A stretch of 64,000 nt of DNA from Candidatus Borkfalkia avistercoris (GTDB taxonomy: Bacteria > Bacillota > Clostridia > Christensenellales > Borkfalkiaceae): assembly GCA_019115995.1 (NCBI GenBank), contig DXCL01000001.1:1-64000 (forward strand), given 5' to 3'. Positions 7,620-16,576 of the stretch are shown here, one piece after another. The position numbers and the translations under genes are program-made. The notes under the pieces are model-generated. The model was not told the DNA's origin. It was given only the letters and a program-made list of their open reading frames with translations, and did no database searches. Position 1 is the stretch's first letter. The number at the start of each line of letters is the position of its first letter.

Positions 7620-8707
7620 TGCTCTGAAAACGCCAATTGCTCATACAGGGAAACGAGGCTTGCCGCCGTCTGAGAGTAGCTGCGCGTACCGCCCGCAACG
7701 CCGTTCGCCTTTAAGAAAATATCGTTGAAAAAGGAAGACACGGCGTCGATCGCGCCCTCGTATCTGGCGTAATGGGCGTTCGCGTTGCGGTATTCGCGCT
7801 TCACTTCCTCAGACAGGCTGTCGTATAAAACTTCGTATTCTTCCTGCGGAAGAGAGTTGAGCAGGCTTGCGACGGCGCGCATCAGTCCGCTGTAATTCAG
7901 ATAGGCGTCGTCCGCACGGATACACAGCACATACGCCGCGACGTTCGCTTCCCCCTCCTGAGAGACGCCCTTGGCGTGCGCGATCTCGTGCGCCAGCGTA
8001 ACGGGCAGTTCGTACGGGGGTATGTTCACGTTTACGTTCGCCTCCGCATAAAAGGGGAAATAAATGCCCGTGATGCCGAGATAGCTCATCGGCACGGAGA
8101 GCGCCACCTCCTTTGCGCGCACTTCAAACTCCGCAAAATAGCCTGTTTGCAGCTTTCCGTATTCTTCGTTGATGCGCGCGGAGAGTTCGGAAAAGGTGCT
8201 CGTCGGGATCACGTTCCCCTCCTCGTCGCGTTCGAGCTGTTCGGAGGCGCGGTTGAGCCGCTCCACGTAAAATTCCGCCGCCGCATACAGCTTTTCCCGC
8301 GTGATCTCCGTATCGGAAAGCCCGAGCGCGGGAAGAACGGAGCCGCGGCTGTACAGGGGCGCATACAAGACGCCGAACGCGAGGAGCACGCAGAGCGCGG
8401 CGAGCGCGAGGCGGTACAGCCAGAGCGAAAGCCGTTTCCATTCCCTTTTGCACAGGAGAAACACGAGCCCGACGGCGAGCGCGACCCCGCCGACGATCAG
8501 AAGAACGGCCGTAAGCTCGTAAAACGAAAACGGGATATAATTTGTGATGAGGTTCAGGCAGCCGCTCAGAAACCGCGTAACGCCCCGCGCGAAAAAATAT
8601 TCGGCGAGCGCGGGGATCTCGCCGAGCGCCAGAACGAGCGCGGAGACGAGAGCCAGCGGGATCAGTACGCGCAAGCGGCGCCTTTTTTTACTGCCGAGAA
8701 GTTCCAT
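7616..8707 (-). CDS. DUF3810-family membrane protein with HExxH metallopeptidase motif
   Basis: 363 residues. Three hydrophobic segments in the first third (about 12-33, 56-80, 90-113) precede a soluble domain with LAHEIAHAKG, an HExxH zinc motif, followed about 7 residues on by QEGEANVAAY, which offers the third Glu ligand. This is the pattern of DUF3810 proteins, which are thought to be membrane metallopeptidases (family knowledge; activity unproven here). The ATG at 8707 is favoured. A TATAAT (8714-8719) sits only 6 bp upstream, so the transcript would be nearly leaderless, or the true promoter lies elsewhere. Confidence 0.85.
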   Translation of the reverse strand: MELLGSKKRRRLRVLIPLALVSALVLALGEIPALAEYFFARGVTRFLSGCLNLITNYIPFSFYELTAVLLIVGGVALAVGLVFLLCKREWKRLSLWLYRLALAALCVLLAFGVLYAPLYSRGSVLPALGLSDTEITREKLYAAAEFYVERLNRASEQLERDEEGNVIPTSTFSELSARINEEYGKLQTGYFAEFEVRAKEVALSVPMSYLGITGIYFPFYAEANVNVNIPPYELPVTLAHEIAHAKGVSQEGEANVAAYVLCIRADDAYLNYSGLMRAVASLLNSLPQEEYEVLYDSLSEEVKREYRNANAHYARYEGAIDAVSSFFNDIFLKANGVAGGTRSYSQTAASLVSLYEQLAFSEQ

Positions 8708-8730
8708 GCCCACATTATAACACGAAAAAT

Positions 8731-8790
8731 GCCCGCCGCGATACAAAACGCGAAAAATTTACAAACTTTTCACGTTTTTTCGCGGCGGGC
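8731..8790 (-). terminator. Long-stem terminator of alcohol dehydrogenase gene
   Basis: GCCCGCCGCG arms (8731-8740 and 8781-8790) close a 40-nt loop that contains its own CGCGAAAA/TTTTCGCG inverted repeat. On the minus strand ATTTTT follows. It lies 38 bp past the stop codon. Confidence 0.6.
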
Positions 8791-8828
8791 AACGGCATTA
8801 TCCGCGCGCTCTGCGGGCGCGCCTGTGA

Positions 8829-9998
8829 TCAGAGGCTTTCCTTAAAGATCGCGCGTATCTCCTCTTTGTCCAGCACCTTATAACCGCCCGTCATGACGAG
8901 CGTGGCGTTCACCAGATCGTCGAGCATGCTCTCGGTCGCGCCGAGATCGGAAATGTTCATCACCAAGCCGAGCGAACGCATCCACGCTTCCATCGCGGCG
9001 AGCCCCTCTTCGGCGACGGCTTCCGCGGTCTTCCCTTCGGGCGACACGTTCCACACGTTCACGGCGAAGCGCCTGAACTTTTCGAGCCCGTACCGCATGA
9101 TATGGCGATAGTAAGGCATGGAAACGGCGGAAAGCGTCATGCCGTGGGTCGCGTCGGTAACGGCGCCGACCGCCTGCCCGAGCATATGCACCTCCCAGTC
9201 GGTATCCTTGCCCTTTGCAACGAGCGTATTCAGCGCCCAGGTAGCCGTCCACATGATATTGCTGCGCGCCTCGTAATTTTCAGGTTCGCGCACGGCGACG
9301 AGCGAGCTGTGCACGAGCGAACGCATCAGCCCTTCCATGATATAGTCGGAAGTGTTGTCGTCCGTGCCGGAAAAATATTGCTCCATGATGTGAGACATGA
9401 TGTCGTAAAAGCCGGAAACCATCTGGTATTTGGGCAGCGTGTAAGTGAATTCCGGGTTCAGAACGGAAAAGCGCGGGAAAATTTTTTCGTCCGCAAAAAC
9501 ATGCCCGATTTTGAGCTTTGCCTTGCGATTGGTGATGACGGAGCCGCCGTTCATTTCGCTGCCCGTGCCGACCATCGTGAGCACGCAGCCGACGGGCAGA
9601 GTTTCGCAGGCCGGTTCCTCGAAACGGATAAAATATTTTTCCCACGGGTCTTCGTCGCAATGAACGGAAACGGAGACCGCCTTCGCATAGTCGCAGACGG
9701 AGCCGCCGCCCACGGCGAGGATCAGATCTGCCTTTGCCGCCCGCGCGCGCTCTACGCCCTCGTACAGCTTTTCCACCGTGGGGTTCGGCATGACGCCCGC
9801 GTCTTCAAAGATGTTTTTGCCGTTCGCCTTTAAGATCGCGACGACTTTATCGTAAATGCCGTTCTTTTTTATTGACCCGCCGCCGTATACGAGAAGCACG
9901 TTTTTGCCGTATTTGGGAAGCTCACGGTTCAGCCCGTCCATCGCGTTTTTGCCGAAATACAGTTTGGTGGGATTGCAGTAAGTAAAATCTCCTAACAT
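8829..9998 (-). CDS. Iron-containing alcohol dehydrogenase (butanol dehydrogenase-like)
   Basis: 389 residues, typical of the group III Fe-ADH family that reduces aldehydes to alcohols with NAD(P)H. The N-terminal nucleotide-binding domain has LLVYGGGSIKKNG and AVGGGSVCDYAKA (about residues 36-110). Metal ligands expected in the C-terminal helical domain include Asp and His in YDIMSHIMEQYFSG and His in DATHG. The position usually held by another His (IEHE/LGHE in relatives) reads MLGQAVG, i.e. Gln. This may mark a subfamily using a different ligand set. It is monocistronic, with a promoter at 10054-10083. It is likely involved in fermentative aldehyde disposal. Confidence 0.92.
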   Translation of the reverse strand: MLGDFTYCNPTKLYFGKNAMDGLNRELPKYGKNVLLVYGGGSIKKNGIYDKVVAILKANGKNIFEDAGVMPNPTVEKLYEGVERARAAKADLILAVGGGSVCDYAKAVSVSVHCDEDPWEKYFIRFEEPACETLPVGCVLTMVGTGSEMNGGSVITNRKAKLKIGHVFADEKIFPRFSVLNPEFTYTLPKYQMVSGFYDIMSHIMEQYFSGTDDNTSDYIMEGLMRSLVHSSLVAVREPENYEARSNIMWTATWALNTLVAKGKDTDWEVHMLGQAVGAVTDATHGMTLSAVSMPYYRHIMRYGLEKFRRFAVNVWNVSPEGKTAEAVAEEGLAAMEAWMRSLGLVMNISDLGATESMLDDLVNATLVMTGGYKVLDKEEIRAIFKESL

Positions 9999-10053
9999 CG
10001 CAGTTCTCCTTTTTCCGATCCGGCGCGCCCGCGCGCCTTTCGTTTTCGGCTTT

Positions 10054-10083
10054 ATTATAATAGGGAAAGCGCCGCGATGTCAA
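10054..10083 (-). promoter_or_regulatory. Promoter of alcohol dehydrogenase gene
   Basis: On the minus strand, TTGACA (10078-10083), an 18-bp spacer and TATAAT (10054-10059); the 55-nt leader contains a GC-rich palindrome. Confidence 0.75.
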
Positions 10084-10131
10084 ATACTTATATCGCATAC
10101 CCGGCAATGCTTTTCAGCTATAACAAAACCC

Positions 10132-10164
10132 AAAAAGAGAGGGAGCGCGCTCCCTCTCTTTTTT
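10132..10164 (-). terminator. Terminator of GH2 gene
   Basis: A nearly perfect palindrome (AAAAAGAGAGGGAGC and its complement) with T-runs on both strands, 12 bp after the stop codon at 10176. Confidence 0.85.
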
Positions 10165-10175
10165 CCCTTTTCGGT

Positions 10176-11891
10176 TTATTCCTCTTCGATCGCCGCGGGC
10201 GACATGTTCGCCTCGCGGATACGGCGCATGCTCTCTTCGGAGAATTTTGCGCGCCTTGCGTATGTAAACAGCCCGTTCTGCTCCTGCTCCACGTCGTAGA
10301 GCTGCGTATAGCAAAAACCGGAGAGCTCTTTGCGGCCGAGAAGGTATTTTACCATATCCGTATAGCGGTCTATGAACGCCTTTTCGTCTTGCACGGCGTC
10401 GTAACCCCACGCCTGCTGCGCGTCGATACAGTCGCCCCCTTCCGCCTTGCTGCCGCCGAAAGACACCCCGCCGAATTCGCTCAGGTTGAGCGGTTCGCCG
10501 TTGTACGAGATCCCCTCGCCCGGCTGATACATGCAATAAAAATCGGGCTCGCCGCGCTCGGCCGTTTCCATGCGCCGCTTCACGTCGGCGAGGTCTCCGT
10601 AGCAATGGAAGTCGGCAACGTCCGTCTTATGTCCGTGCAAGCCGCCGCTCACGTCTACGCACGGGCGCGAAGGATCGAGGATCTTCGTGAACTCATACAC
10701 GGCGTCTACGAAGCGCACGTCGCGCACGATGGTCGGGTCGTCGAGGTCGCGCCACGTTTCGTTGAGCGGGCACCACGTAACGACGGAGGGACAGTTGAAA
10801 TCGCGCTCGACCGCCTCTCTCCACTCGTCGATGAACGCGCCGAGCGCGGAAAGGTCGCCGTAATGCACGCCCCAGCCGGGGAATTCTCCCCAGACCATGA
10901 AGCCGAGCTTATCCGCGAGAAAAAGATACTTCGGATCGAACACCTTTTGATGCAGGCGCACGCCGTTGAAGCCGAGCGCGAGCGCCCTGCGTATATCTCC
11001 CTCGAACTCGGTATCGCCCGCAGTATATATGCCGTTCGGATAATAGCCCTGATCGAGCGCCAGCCGCTGAAAGACGGATTTTCCGTTCAAGAGAAATTTT
11101 TTGCCCTCATAACGGACGTCGCGCAGCCCGAAATAGGTATACGCTTCGTCTCCGCCGAAACGCGCGCGCACCGCATACAATCTGCCGCAGCCGAGCTCCC
11201 AAAGATGTTTTTCGGAAAGGCTGAGCGTTATTTTTTTTCTGCTTTCGATCTCGCCTTTAAATTTCGCTACGGAATTTTCTCCGTAAAAGATCTCTATTTC
11301 CGCCTCGCCCTTGCCGGCGACGCCCGCGTCGATCTCGACAGAGCACGCCGCCGCATTCGGCACGATGCGCAGAAAGCGCACATACTGCGCGGGCGTGGCT
11401 TCCAGCCATACGCTCTGCCATATTCCCGTTACGCGCGTATAAAAACAGCCGAAAGACTCCCTGCGGGCAGACTGCTTCCCGCTCGGGAAATTTTCCCGCA
11501 CGTCGTCGTGCACGCGCACTTCGAGCAGGTTCTCCCCTTCCTTTACCGCCGCCGAGATCTCCGCCCCGAAGGGGGTATACCCGCCCGCATGCGAACCGAC
11601 GAACGCCCCGTTCACATATACTTCCGCACGGCGATCCACCGCGCCGAAACGCAACACCAGGCGCTCGCCTCGCAGATAATCGGGCATGGTAAAGCGCTTG
11701 CGGTACTTGCAATCAAAAATGAAATCGGTATACCCTACGCCCGATTCCGCCGACTCGGGGCAAAACGGCACGCAGATACTGCGCCACGCGCCCCCGTTCA
11801 ATGAAATTTCCCATTCGCCGTCAAGCAGCAAAAATTTTTCGCGTGCAAATTGCGGCGCAGGATACGCCTCGCACAGCCGCAGATAATTCAT
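10176..11891 (-). CDS. Glycoside hydrolase family 2 (beta-galactosidase/glucuronidase type)
   Basis: 571 residues, with no signal peptide, hence cytoplasmic. The N-terminal sugar-binding jelly roll begins LDGEWEISLNGG and includes VYVNGAFVGSHAGGY; an immunoglobulin-like domain follows. The TIM barrel starts near KFLLNGKSVFQRLALDQGYYP. The acid/base Glu is in WCPLNETWRD and the nucleophile in NLSEFGG, both diagnostic for GH2. It hydrolyses beta-linked sugars from oligosaccharides; the exact glycone cannot be told. The ATG at 11891 follows GGGAGGAATTT. It is monocistronic, with no transporter or regulator next to it. Confidence 0.92.
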   Translation of the reverse strand: MNYLRLCEAYPAPQFAREKFLLLDGEWEISLNGGAWRSICVPFCPESAESGVGYTDFIFDCKYRKRFTMPDYLRGERLVLRFGAVDRRAEVYVNGAFVGSHAGGYTPFGAEISAAVKEGENLLEVRVHDDVRENFPSGKQSARRESFGCFYTRVTGIWQSVWLEATPAQYVRFLRIVPNAAACSVEIDAGVAGKGEAEIEIFYGENSVAKFKGEIESRKKITLSLSEKHLWELGCGRLYAVRARFGGDEAYTYFGLRDVRYEGKKFLLNGKSVFQRLALDQGYYPNGIYTAGDTEFEGDIRRALALGFNGVRLHQKVFDPKYLFLADKLGFMVWGEFPGWGVHYGDLSALGAFIDEWREAVERDFNCPSVVTWCPLNETWRDLDDPTIVRDVRFVDAVYEFTKILDPSRPCVDVSGGLHGHKTDVADFHCYGDLADVKRRMETAERGEPDFYCMYQPGEGISYNGEPLNLSEFGGVSFGGSKAEGGDCIDAQQAWGYDAVQDEKAFIDRYTDMVKYLLGRKELSGFCYTQLYDVEQEQNGLFTYARRAKFSEESMRRIREANMSPAAIEEE

Positions 11892-11963
11892 AAATTCCTC
11901 CCGTATTCCGTGCGCACAGCCGTGCGCGTCGGCGCGGCATGCCGAAACACGCCCGCCGTGTTT

Positions 11964-11992
11964 ATTGTATTGTTTTCTGGGGAAAAAGTAAA
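11964..11992 (-). promoter_or_regulatory. Candidate promoter of GH2 gene
   Basis: On the minus strand, TTTACT (11987-11992), a 17-bp spacer and TACAAT (11964-11969), about 73 bp before the ATG. Confidence 0.5.
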
Positions 11993-12100
11993 GCGTTTTT
12001 TTGCGCACGAATACAATACATCCTTTTTCCCCGAATTTCCCGAAGGACACGGCGGAGATAGCCGAAACGGCAATGCTATGCCGATCGTTCAACAGAGGTT

Positions 12101-12535
12101 TTACTTTATGAATGTAATAAGCCCGTCTACCGGCTTGAAACCGTTTTTCAAATAAAACTGTTCAGACGGAAAACCTCTTTCGGTACTCAATATAATTGCA
12201 TTCATCTGTTCCTTACGGATCTCGTCTTCGATCAATTTCAAAAAACAGCTCCCTACCCCTTTCCCTTGTAAGTCTGTTCTGACACAAAATTGATCGATAT
12301 AATACTCCGCTCCGTTGATCCACGGTTTTTTCATTCCTATGCTCAAAGCAATTATTCCGCCTTGCCCTTTCAGTACATAACCGACAAAATAATTGTTTGC
12401 CATATGGTTTCGAAAAAAACGAGATACTTGTCCTCTGGACTCGTATGTATCATTCCACGGAGCTTTTGTAAACACGTCTATATACAAATCGACGCACTCT
12501 TCTATATGCTCCCGTGACATTTTCATTATTTCCAT
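12101..12535 (-). CDS. GNAT-family N-acetyltransferase
   Basis: 144 residues with the GNAT acetyl-CoA site: VRTDLQGKGVGSCFLKLIE matches the R/Q-x-x-G-x-G/A loop, followed by the beta-5 strand ILSTERGFPSEQFYLKNGF. The substrate cannot be inferred. Its base composition is visibly more AT-rich than the surrounding genes, which may indicate separate acquisition. No clear promoter was found upstream, and the downstream GH2 gene has its own promoter. Confidence 0.85.
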   Translation of the reverse strand: MEIMKMSREHIEECVDLYIDVFTKAPWNDTYESRGQVSRFFRNHMANNYFVGYVLKGQGGIIALSIGMKKPWINGAEYYIDQFCVRTDLQGKGVGSCFLKLIEDEIRKEQMNAIILSTERGFPSEQFYLKNGFKPVDGLITFIK

Positions 12536-12812
12536 CTGCTCAGCTCGCTTTTATTTTATAAATTATTTTTTTGCCTGTCTTTGGGAAGATCGCAAAGGCG
12601 GGGCGATATCTTCTGAAATATACAAATGAGCGGAAGATAAAAACCTTCCGATCGTTTATGGGGTTAATGAATAAAAATGCTGCCGCAAACCGAGCAGAAA
12701 AGTCGCAGATTGCGTCCTTTCAAATGCGATGGTGAGGGAGTTTACTAAAAATGCACATGACCAAAACCCGAAACATGAAGAAAGGACGCAGGATGCGCCC
12801 TTGTCCTCAGTT
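12536..12812. other. Intergenic region, nothing identified
   Basis: Between the GNAT gene and tRNA-Leu. There is a weak CGGAAG/CTTCCG inverted repeat near 12630-12655 and no ORF with RBS or family resemblance. Confidence 0.5.
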
Positions 12813-12895
12813 TGGTGCGGGCGACAGGATTTGAACCTGCAAGGTTGCCCACCGGATTCTAAGTCCGGCGCGTCTGCCAGTTCCGCCACGCCCGC
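12813..12895 (-). tRNA. tRNA-Leu (anticodon UAG), CCA encoded
   Basis: Read on the minus strand: acceptor GCGGGCG pairs with the 3' end before ACCA (CCA at 12813-12815). The anticodon arm CCGGACTTAGAATCCGG has UAG in the loop, a long variable arm (TGGGCAACCTTG) marks a class II tRNA, and the T arm has GGTTCAAATCC. UAG with a long variable arm identifies leucine (CUN codons). Confidence 0.95.
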
Positions 12896-12906
12896 ATGGC
12901 CTTTTT

Positions 12907-12935
12907 AGTGTACAACATTTTGCAGAAAAAGGCAA
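12907..12935 (-). promoter_or_regulatory. Promoter of tRNA-Leu
   Basis: On the minus strand, TTGCCT (12930-12935), a 17-bp spacer and TACACT (12907-12912), starting 11 bp upstream of the mature 5' end. Confidence 0.65.
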
Positions 12936-12948
12936 CCGTTTACGAAAA

Positions 12949-12974
12949 AAAAGGCGGCCGAAAAGCCGCCTTTT
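12949..12974 (-). terminator. Terminator of Cys-rich protein gene
   Basis: AAAAGGCGGC (12949-12958) pairs with GCCGCCTTTT (12965-12974); on the minus strand a T8 run follows. It begins 8 bp past the stop codon at 12982. Confidence 0.85.
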
Positions 12975-12981
12975 CCACCGC

Positions 12982-13272
12982 TCAGCCGTTACAGCACGGA
13001 CTGCATTTGCAGCACAGCGCATACTGGCGGTTATAGTATTCCGCATCGCAGCAGACGGAAACGCCGCCGTGACGGGCGAATCCGGAGCAGCTTTTCGCGC
13101 AGCCGCAGCAGCACTGCGAACGCGAACCCGCACAGCACGGCGAAGAACGCTCTTTGCGGCAGCCATCTTCGTTTTCATAAGCGCCGCAGCAGGAAGCGCG
13201 GTTCTGCGCATATCCGCAACCGCAGCCGCGGTCACAGCCGCAGCCGAACAGCAGTAAACAGAGCAAACACAT
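12982..13272 (-). CDS. Very cysteine-rich small protein, function unknown
   Basis: 96 residues, of which about 24 are Cys (a quarter of the protein), arranged as single Cys, CC pairs and one CCC. The first dozen residues (MCLLCLLLFGCGC) are hydrophobic and could be a short membrane or lipoprotein-like leader, but no regular signal peptide is clear. AGGGG lies 10 nt before the ATG, and a strong terminator follows, so it is probably a real gene. A competing frame on the same strand (12807-13235) was discarded because it reads through tRNA-Leu and the terminator. Metal (Zn/Cu) binding or disulfide-rich surface roles are both possible; I do not recognise the family. Confidence 0.6.
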   Translation of the reverse strand: MCLLCLLLFGCGCDRGCGCGYAQNRASCCGAYENEDGCRKERSSPCCAGSRSQCCCGCAKSCSGFARHGGVSVCCDAEYYNRQYALCCKCSPCCNG

Positions 13273-13362
13273 ACGTTTTTGTCCCCTTTTGTAAATAGTG
13301 AGGTTTCCCTCCCCTTTTACATCATACGGAGCAGGACAAAAATATGTGCTTCATCGTGCGCT

Positions 13363-14766
13363 TTATTTTATCTGCTGCCCTTCAAAATTTTCGGCAGAAA
13401 GCAAATTTCCCGATTCGTCGTAACGGCTCATGTTTTTCTTTCTCAGACACGGGATCCCGAAATAGAATCCGAGCGCCACGGCCGTTCCGAGCGTCCAGCC
13501 GACGGCCCATGCCCAGCCCACGCCCGCAAAGCCCAAAAACGGCGTGAGGATAAACACGAACGCCACGCGGAGAATGAGGTCGGTAAAGGTGCTGACCATA
13601 AACCCGACGTTCCCGTTGCAGCCGCGTACCGTTCCGTCCGCCACGACCTTTACGTTGACGGCAAAAAAGAACGGAGACGCGATGCGTATATATTCCGCGC
13701 CCGTGGAGAGCGCGAGCGCAATATCTTCGTCGCCCGGCATGAAAAGCCGCACGAGCGGTTCGGCAAACAGAAAGCTTGCAAGAAAGAATACGGCGGTCAT
13801 GATCGTCGAGATCACGAGCGTTGCGCGGAAACCCTCTTTGATCCTCTTGAACCGATGCGCGCCGAAGTTTTGCGAAACGTAGTTGGTGAGACCGTTCGCG
13901 CAGGTGCAAAAACAGGTCGTGCAAAATACGAGGAGCTTGAAACCCGCCGTAAAGCCGGAGGTGATCCCCTCGCCCTGTATGTTGGCAAATTCGTTGATCT
14001 TTACCTGAATGATCAGATTTCCCACCGAAACGAAGCTGTTTTGCAAAATGACGGGAACAAATATGAGAAATTTCAGCAGAGAAAAGGAAAACACGGCGGG
14101 CTTTTCTTCCGATCGCAGCCCGAACGTTCTTTTCAGAACAAAAACAAGCGTAAGCACGCACGCCGCCCCCTGCGCAATAAAGGTCGCCCAGGCTACCCCC
14201 GCAACGCCCCAAGGCTGTACCATAAAATAATCGAGAACGATGTTCGTTACGGAAGAGATCACGAGGAAAATGAAGGGAGTTTTGCTGTCTCCCAAGGCAG
14301 AAAAAATACCCGTTCCCAGGTTGTACAAAATGAGGAAAGGCAGCCCGAAATAATAAATATTCAGATATGTAACGCTCTCCGTCATCGCCCAAGAAGGGGT
14401 GTTGAGCGCGGACAGTATAGCGCGGCAGGAGAGCACCCCGGCAACGAGCAGTACGCCGCTGAGCACGGAAAAAGCGATGAGCGCGGTAAACACGACGGAT
14501 TTTACCTTTCTGTTGTCTTTCGCACCGAAATAGCGAGACGCCAACACCGCACAGCCCGCATTCGCCCCGAGTGCGATCGCCATCAAAATGTTCACGATCG
14601 CGTTGGAAGCGCCGATCGCAGTGAGCGCGGTCTGCCCCGCAAACCTCCCCGCGATCACCGTATCCGCCAGCGTATAAAGCTGCTGAAACACCGCGCTCCC
14701 GAACAGGGGCAAAATATATTTTAGAAGGATTTTCCACGGCGTACCCGCCGTAAGGTCGGTATTCAT
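13363..14766 (-). CDS. MATE-family multidrug/cation efflux transporter
   Basis: 467 residues, 12 predicted TM helices in two homologous halves. The start is typical of MatE proteins: PWKILLKYILPLFGSAVFQQ, then LADTVIAGRF and IGASNAIVNI. These transporters use Na+ or H+ gradients to extrude cationic drugs or metabolites across the cytoplasmic membrane. AGGG lies 7 nt before the ATG. It has its own promoter (14806-14834), embedded just past the preceding MFS gene. No clear terminator follows. Confidence 0.92.
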   Translation of the reverse strand: MNTDLTAGTPWKILLKYILPLFGSAVFQQLYTLADTVIAGRFAGQTALTAIGASNAIVNILMAIALGANAGCAVLASRYFGAKDNRKVKSVVFTALIAFSVLSGVLLVAGVLSCRAILSALNTPSWAMTESVTYLNIYYFGLPFLILYNLGTGIFSALGDSKTPFIFLVISSVTNIVLDYFMVQPWGVAGVAWATFIAQGAACVLTLVFVLKRTFGLRSEEKPAVFSFSLLKFLIFVPVILQNSFVSVGNLIIQVKINEFANIQGEGITSGFTAGFKLLVFCTTCFCTCANGLTNYVSQNFGAHRFKRIKEGFRATLVISTIMTAVFFLASFLFAEPLVRLFMPGDEDIALALSTGAEYIRIASPFFFAVNVKVVADGTVRGCNGNVGFMVSTFTDLILRVAFVFILTPFLGFAGVGWAWAVGWTLGTAVALGFYFGIPCLRKKNMSRYDESGNLLSAENFEGQQIK

Positions 14767-14805
14767 GCAATACCCTCACGCAATCAGAATTTGATTCCGC
14801 GCGAA

Positions 14806-14834
14806 ATTATAGCACCGCAAAAACCAGTTGTAAA
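14806..14834 (-). promoter_or_regulatory. Promoter of MATE gene
   Basis: On the minus strand, TTTACA (14829-14834), a 17-bp spacer and TATAAT (14806-14811), 39 bp upstream of the MATE start. Confidence 0.8.
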
Positions 14835-14840
14835 GCGATT

Positions 14841-16064
14841 TCAATCATTTTTTTCCGCTTCGGCAATATTCTTTTCCGACGATAAGCGTTTTCCGCGATA
14901 GAGCGCCGCGGCGATGAACATGGCGGCGGGAAAAACCAGTCCGAAGGCGATGCCTGTTTGCAGCGAACCGCCGAAAAGGTCTGCCAAGGCGCCCACCGAC
15001 GATGGGCCCGCCATACAACCCGCGTCTCCCGCAAGAGCCAACAGAGCGAACATGGCGGTGCCGCCCTTGGGCAGAGTACCCGACGCAAAGGAAAAGGTGC
15101 CCGGCCACATGATGCCGACGGATATGCCCACGACGCCGCAACCCAGAAGTCCCAGCCAGGAGGCGCTCTGCGGCGCGAAGGCACAGAGCGCATACCCCGC
15201 CGCACAGCCCGCCGCCGCGACCATGAGCGCAGGTTTGATATGTATTTTCGAACCGAATTTCGCGAAAAGCACGCGCGCCGTACCCATGCACACGGCAAAG
15301 AGGCAGGGCCCCAGCAGATCGCCGAGCGTTTTGGAAACGTGCAGGCCCGATTCCGTAAAAGCAGAAGCCCACTGGCTGATCGCTTGCTCGCAGCTGCCCG
15401 CGCAGAGCATCAATAGGACGAAAAACCAAAAAATAGGCGTTTTCAAAAGCCCTGTGACAGACATGCCCTGCCCCTCTTCCACCGTTTTGAAAATGGGAAC
15501 AAATAAAAAATATACCGCGTTCAAAAGAGGGATCGCCGCCCATATACAGGCAAGCAGTGCCCAGTTTTCGATGCCGAAGGCGACGAAAAAGAGCGTGGAA
15601 ATCGCCACCACGGCGACCTGCCCCCAACAGTAAAAGGAATGCAGCAGGCTCATCGCCGATTTTTTGTTTTCGGAGGGGCACGCCTCGACGACGGGGCTTA
15701 CGAGCACCTCGATCAGCCCGCCTCCAACGGCATAGACGGAAGAAGCGACAAACAGCCCCGCGGCGGGCACGGGCAGAACCTCCGGAAGGAATGCCAGCAA
15801 TAACAGCCCGCCTCCCGCAAAAAGATGCGCCGCGACCATGCACGGGCGATAACCGATCTTATCCACAAATTTAGAAGCGAACAGATCCACCAATAACTGA
15901 ACGCCGAAATTGACCGTGATCATCGCGCCGATCAGGGTGAGCGAAATACCGTACTCCGTATTGAAGGTAACGAACAGCAGCGGCGCGAAATTATTGATGA
16001 TCGCCTGGGTGATAGAGCCGAAATAGCAGGCGAAAACGGTATGTTTTACTCCAAGCTTTCCCAT
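14841..16064 (-). CDS. MFS transporter
   Basis: 407 residues with about 12 TM helices. The N-half begins HTVFACYFGSITQAIINN; the loop between helices 2 and 3 has FASKFVDKIGYRP, the D-x-x-G-x-R-P form of the MFS signature, and a central cytoplasmic stretch (FKTVEEGQGM) divides the halves. It resembles the sugar/fucose-type MFS group, but the substrate is not inferable. It lies 8 bp after the GNAT gene stop and is co-transcribed with it. RBS AAGGTG. Confidence 0.88.
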   Translation of the reverse strand: MGKLGVKHTVFACYFGSITQAIINNFAPLLFVTFNTEYGISLTLIGAMITVNFGVQLLVDLFASKFVDKIGYRPCMVAAHLFAGGGLLLLAFLPEVLPVPAAGLFVASSVYAVGGGLIEVLVSPVVEACPSENKKSAMSLLHSFYCWGQVAVVAISTLFFVAFGIENWALLACIWAAIPLLNAVYFLFVPIFKTVEEGQGMSVTGLLKTPIFWFFVLLMLCAGSCEQAISQWASAFTESGLHVSKTLGDLLGPCLFAVCMGTARVLFAKFGSKIHIKPALMVAAAGCAAGYALCAFAPQSASWLGLLGCGVVGISVGIMWPGTFSFASGTLPKGGTAMFALLALAGDAGCMAGPSSVGALADLFGGSLQTGIAFGLVFPAAMFIAAALYRGKRLSSEKNIAEAEKND

Positions 16065-16072
16065 GATACACC

Positions 16073-16531
16073 TTACAGCGAGGCGCCGCGCAGCTGTTTG
16101 ATCATCTGCCCGTATTCGAGAGGGCTATACCCGAGCCGTTCGTACAGGGCGCGCGCGCGCACGTTTGCGTCCTCCACTTCCAGGCGGATACGGGCGAAAC
16201 CGTTTTCGCGCGCATACGCTTCGATAAAGGAAAAATATTCCCTGCCCAATCCGCGGCTGCGGTACCCGTCCAAAATAAACAATTCTTCCAGCCATAAAAC
16301 CATGCCGCCCGATTCGCGGGAATACGTTTTTGCGGTGAGCGCGAATCCGACCTCTTTGCCGTCCGCCTCGATCATAAACCCTTCCGCATATGCGTCGGAA
16401 CGCATCAGTTCGCTAAAAGCGTCTTCATGATAGCGCGCCGGCACGGAATGCGCCACAGCGGGCGAATCATAGAACATCTCGGAAAATTTCAAAAAAACAG
16501 CCCTGTCTTTCTCTTCCATTTTTCGTATCAT
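16073..16531 (-). CDS. GNAT-family N-acetyltransferase
   Basis: 152 residues. The acetyl-CoA loop is LDGYRSRGLGREYFSFIEAYA, then IRLEVEDANVRARALYERLGY, a textbook GNAT C-terminal half. The ATG at 16531 is chosen because GAGG lies 8 nt upstream; the frame extends 9 nt further to a GTG that overlaps the RBS. It is first in a two-gene operon with the MFS transporter, suggesting that its substrate or product may be exported or imported by that carrier (inference). Confidence 0.88.
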   Translation of the reverse strand: MIRKMEEKDRAVFLKFSEMFYDSPAVAHSVPARYHEDAFSELMRSDAYAEGFMIEADGKEVGFALTAKTYSRESGGMVLWLEELFILDGYRSRGLGREYFSFIEAYARENGFARIRLEVEDANVRARALYERLGYSPLEYGQMIKQLRGASL

Positions 16532-16576
16532 AACAGCCACCTCATAAGAACGCGCCCGTGCGGGCGCAGCAGGTTC

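Noticed and set aside
12807..13235. 142-codon minus-strand open frame over the Cys-rich gene
   Set aside because: It would read through tRNA-Leu and a strong terminator; its low-complexity sequence is the frame shadow of the Cys-rich gene.
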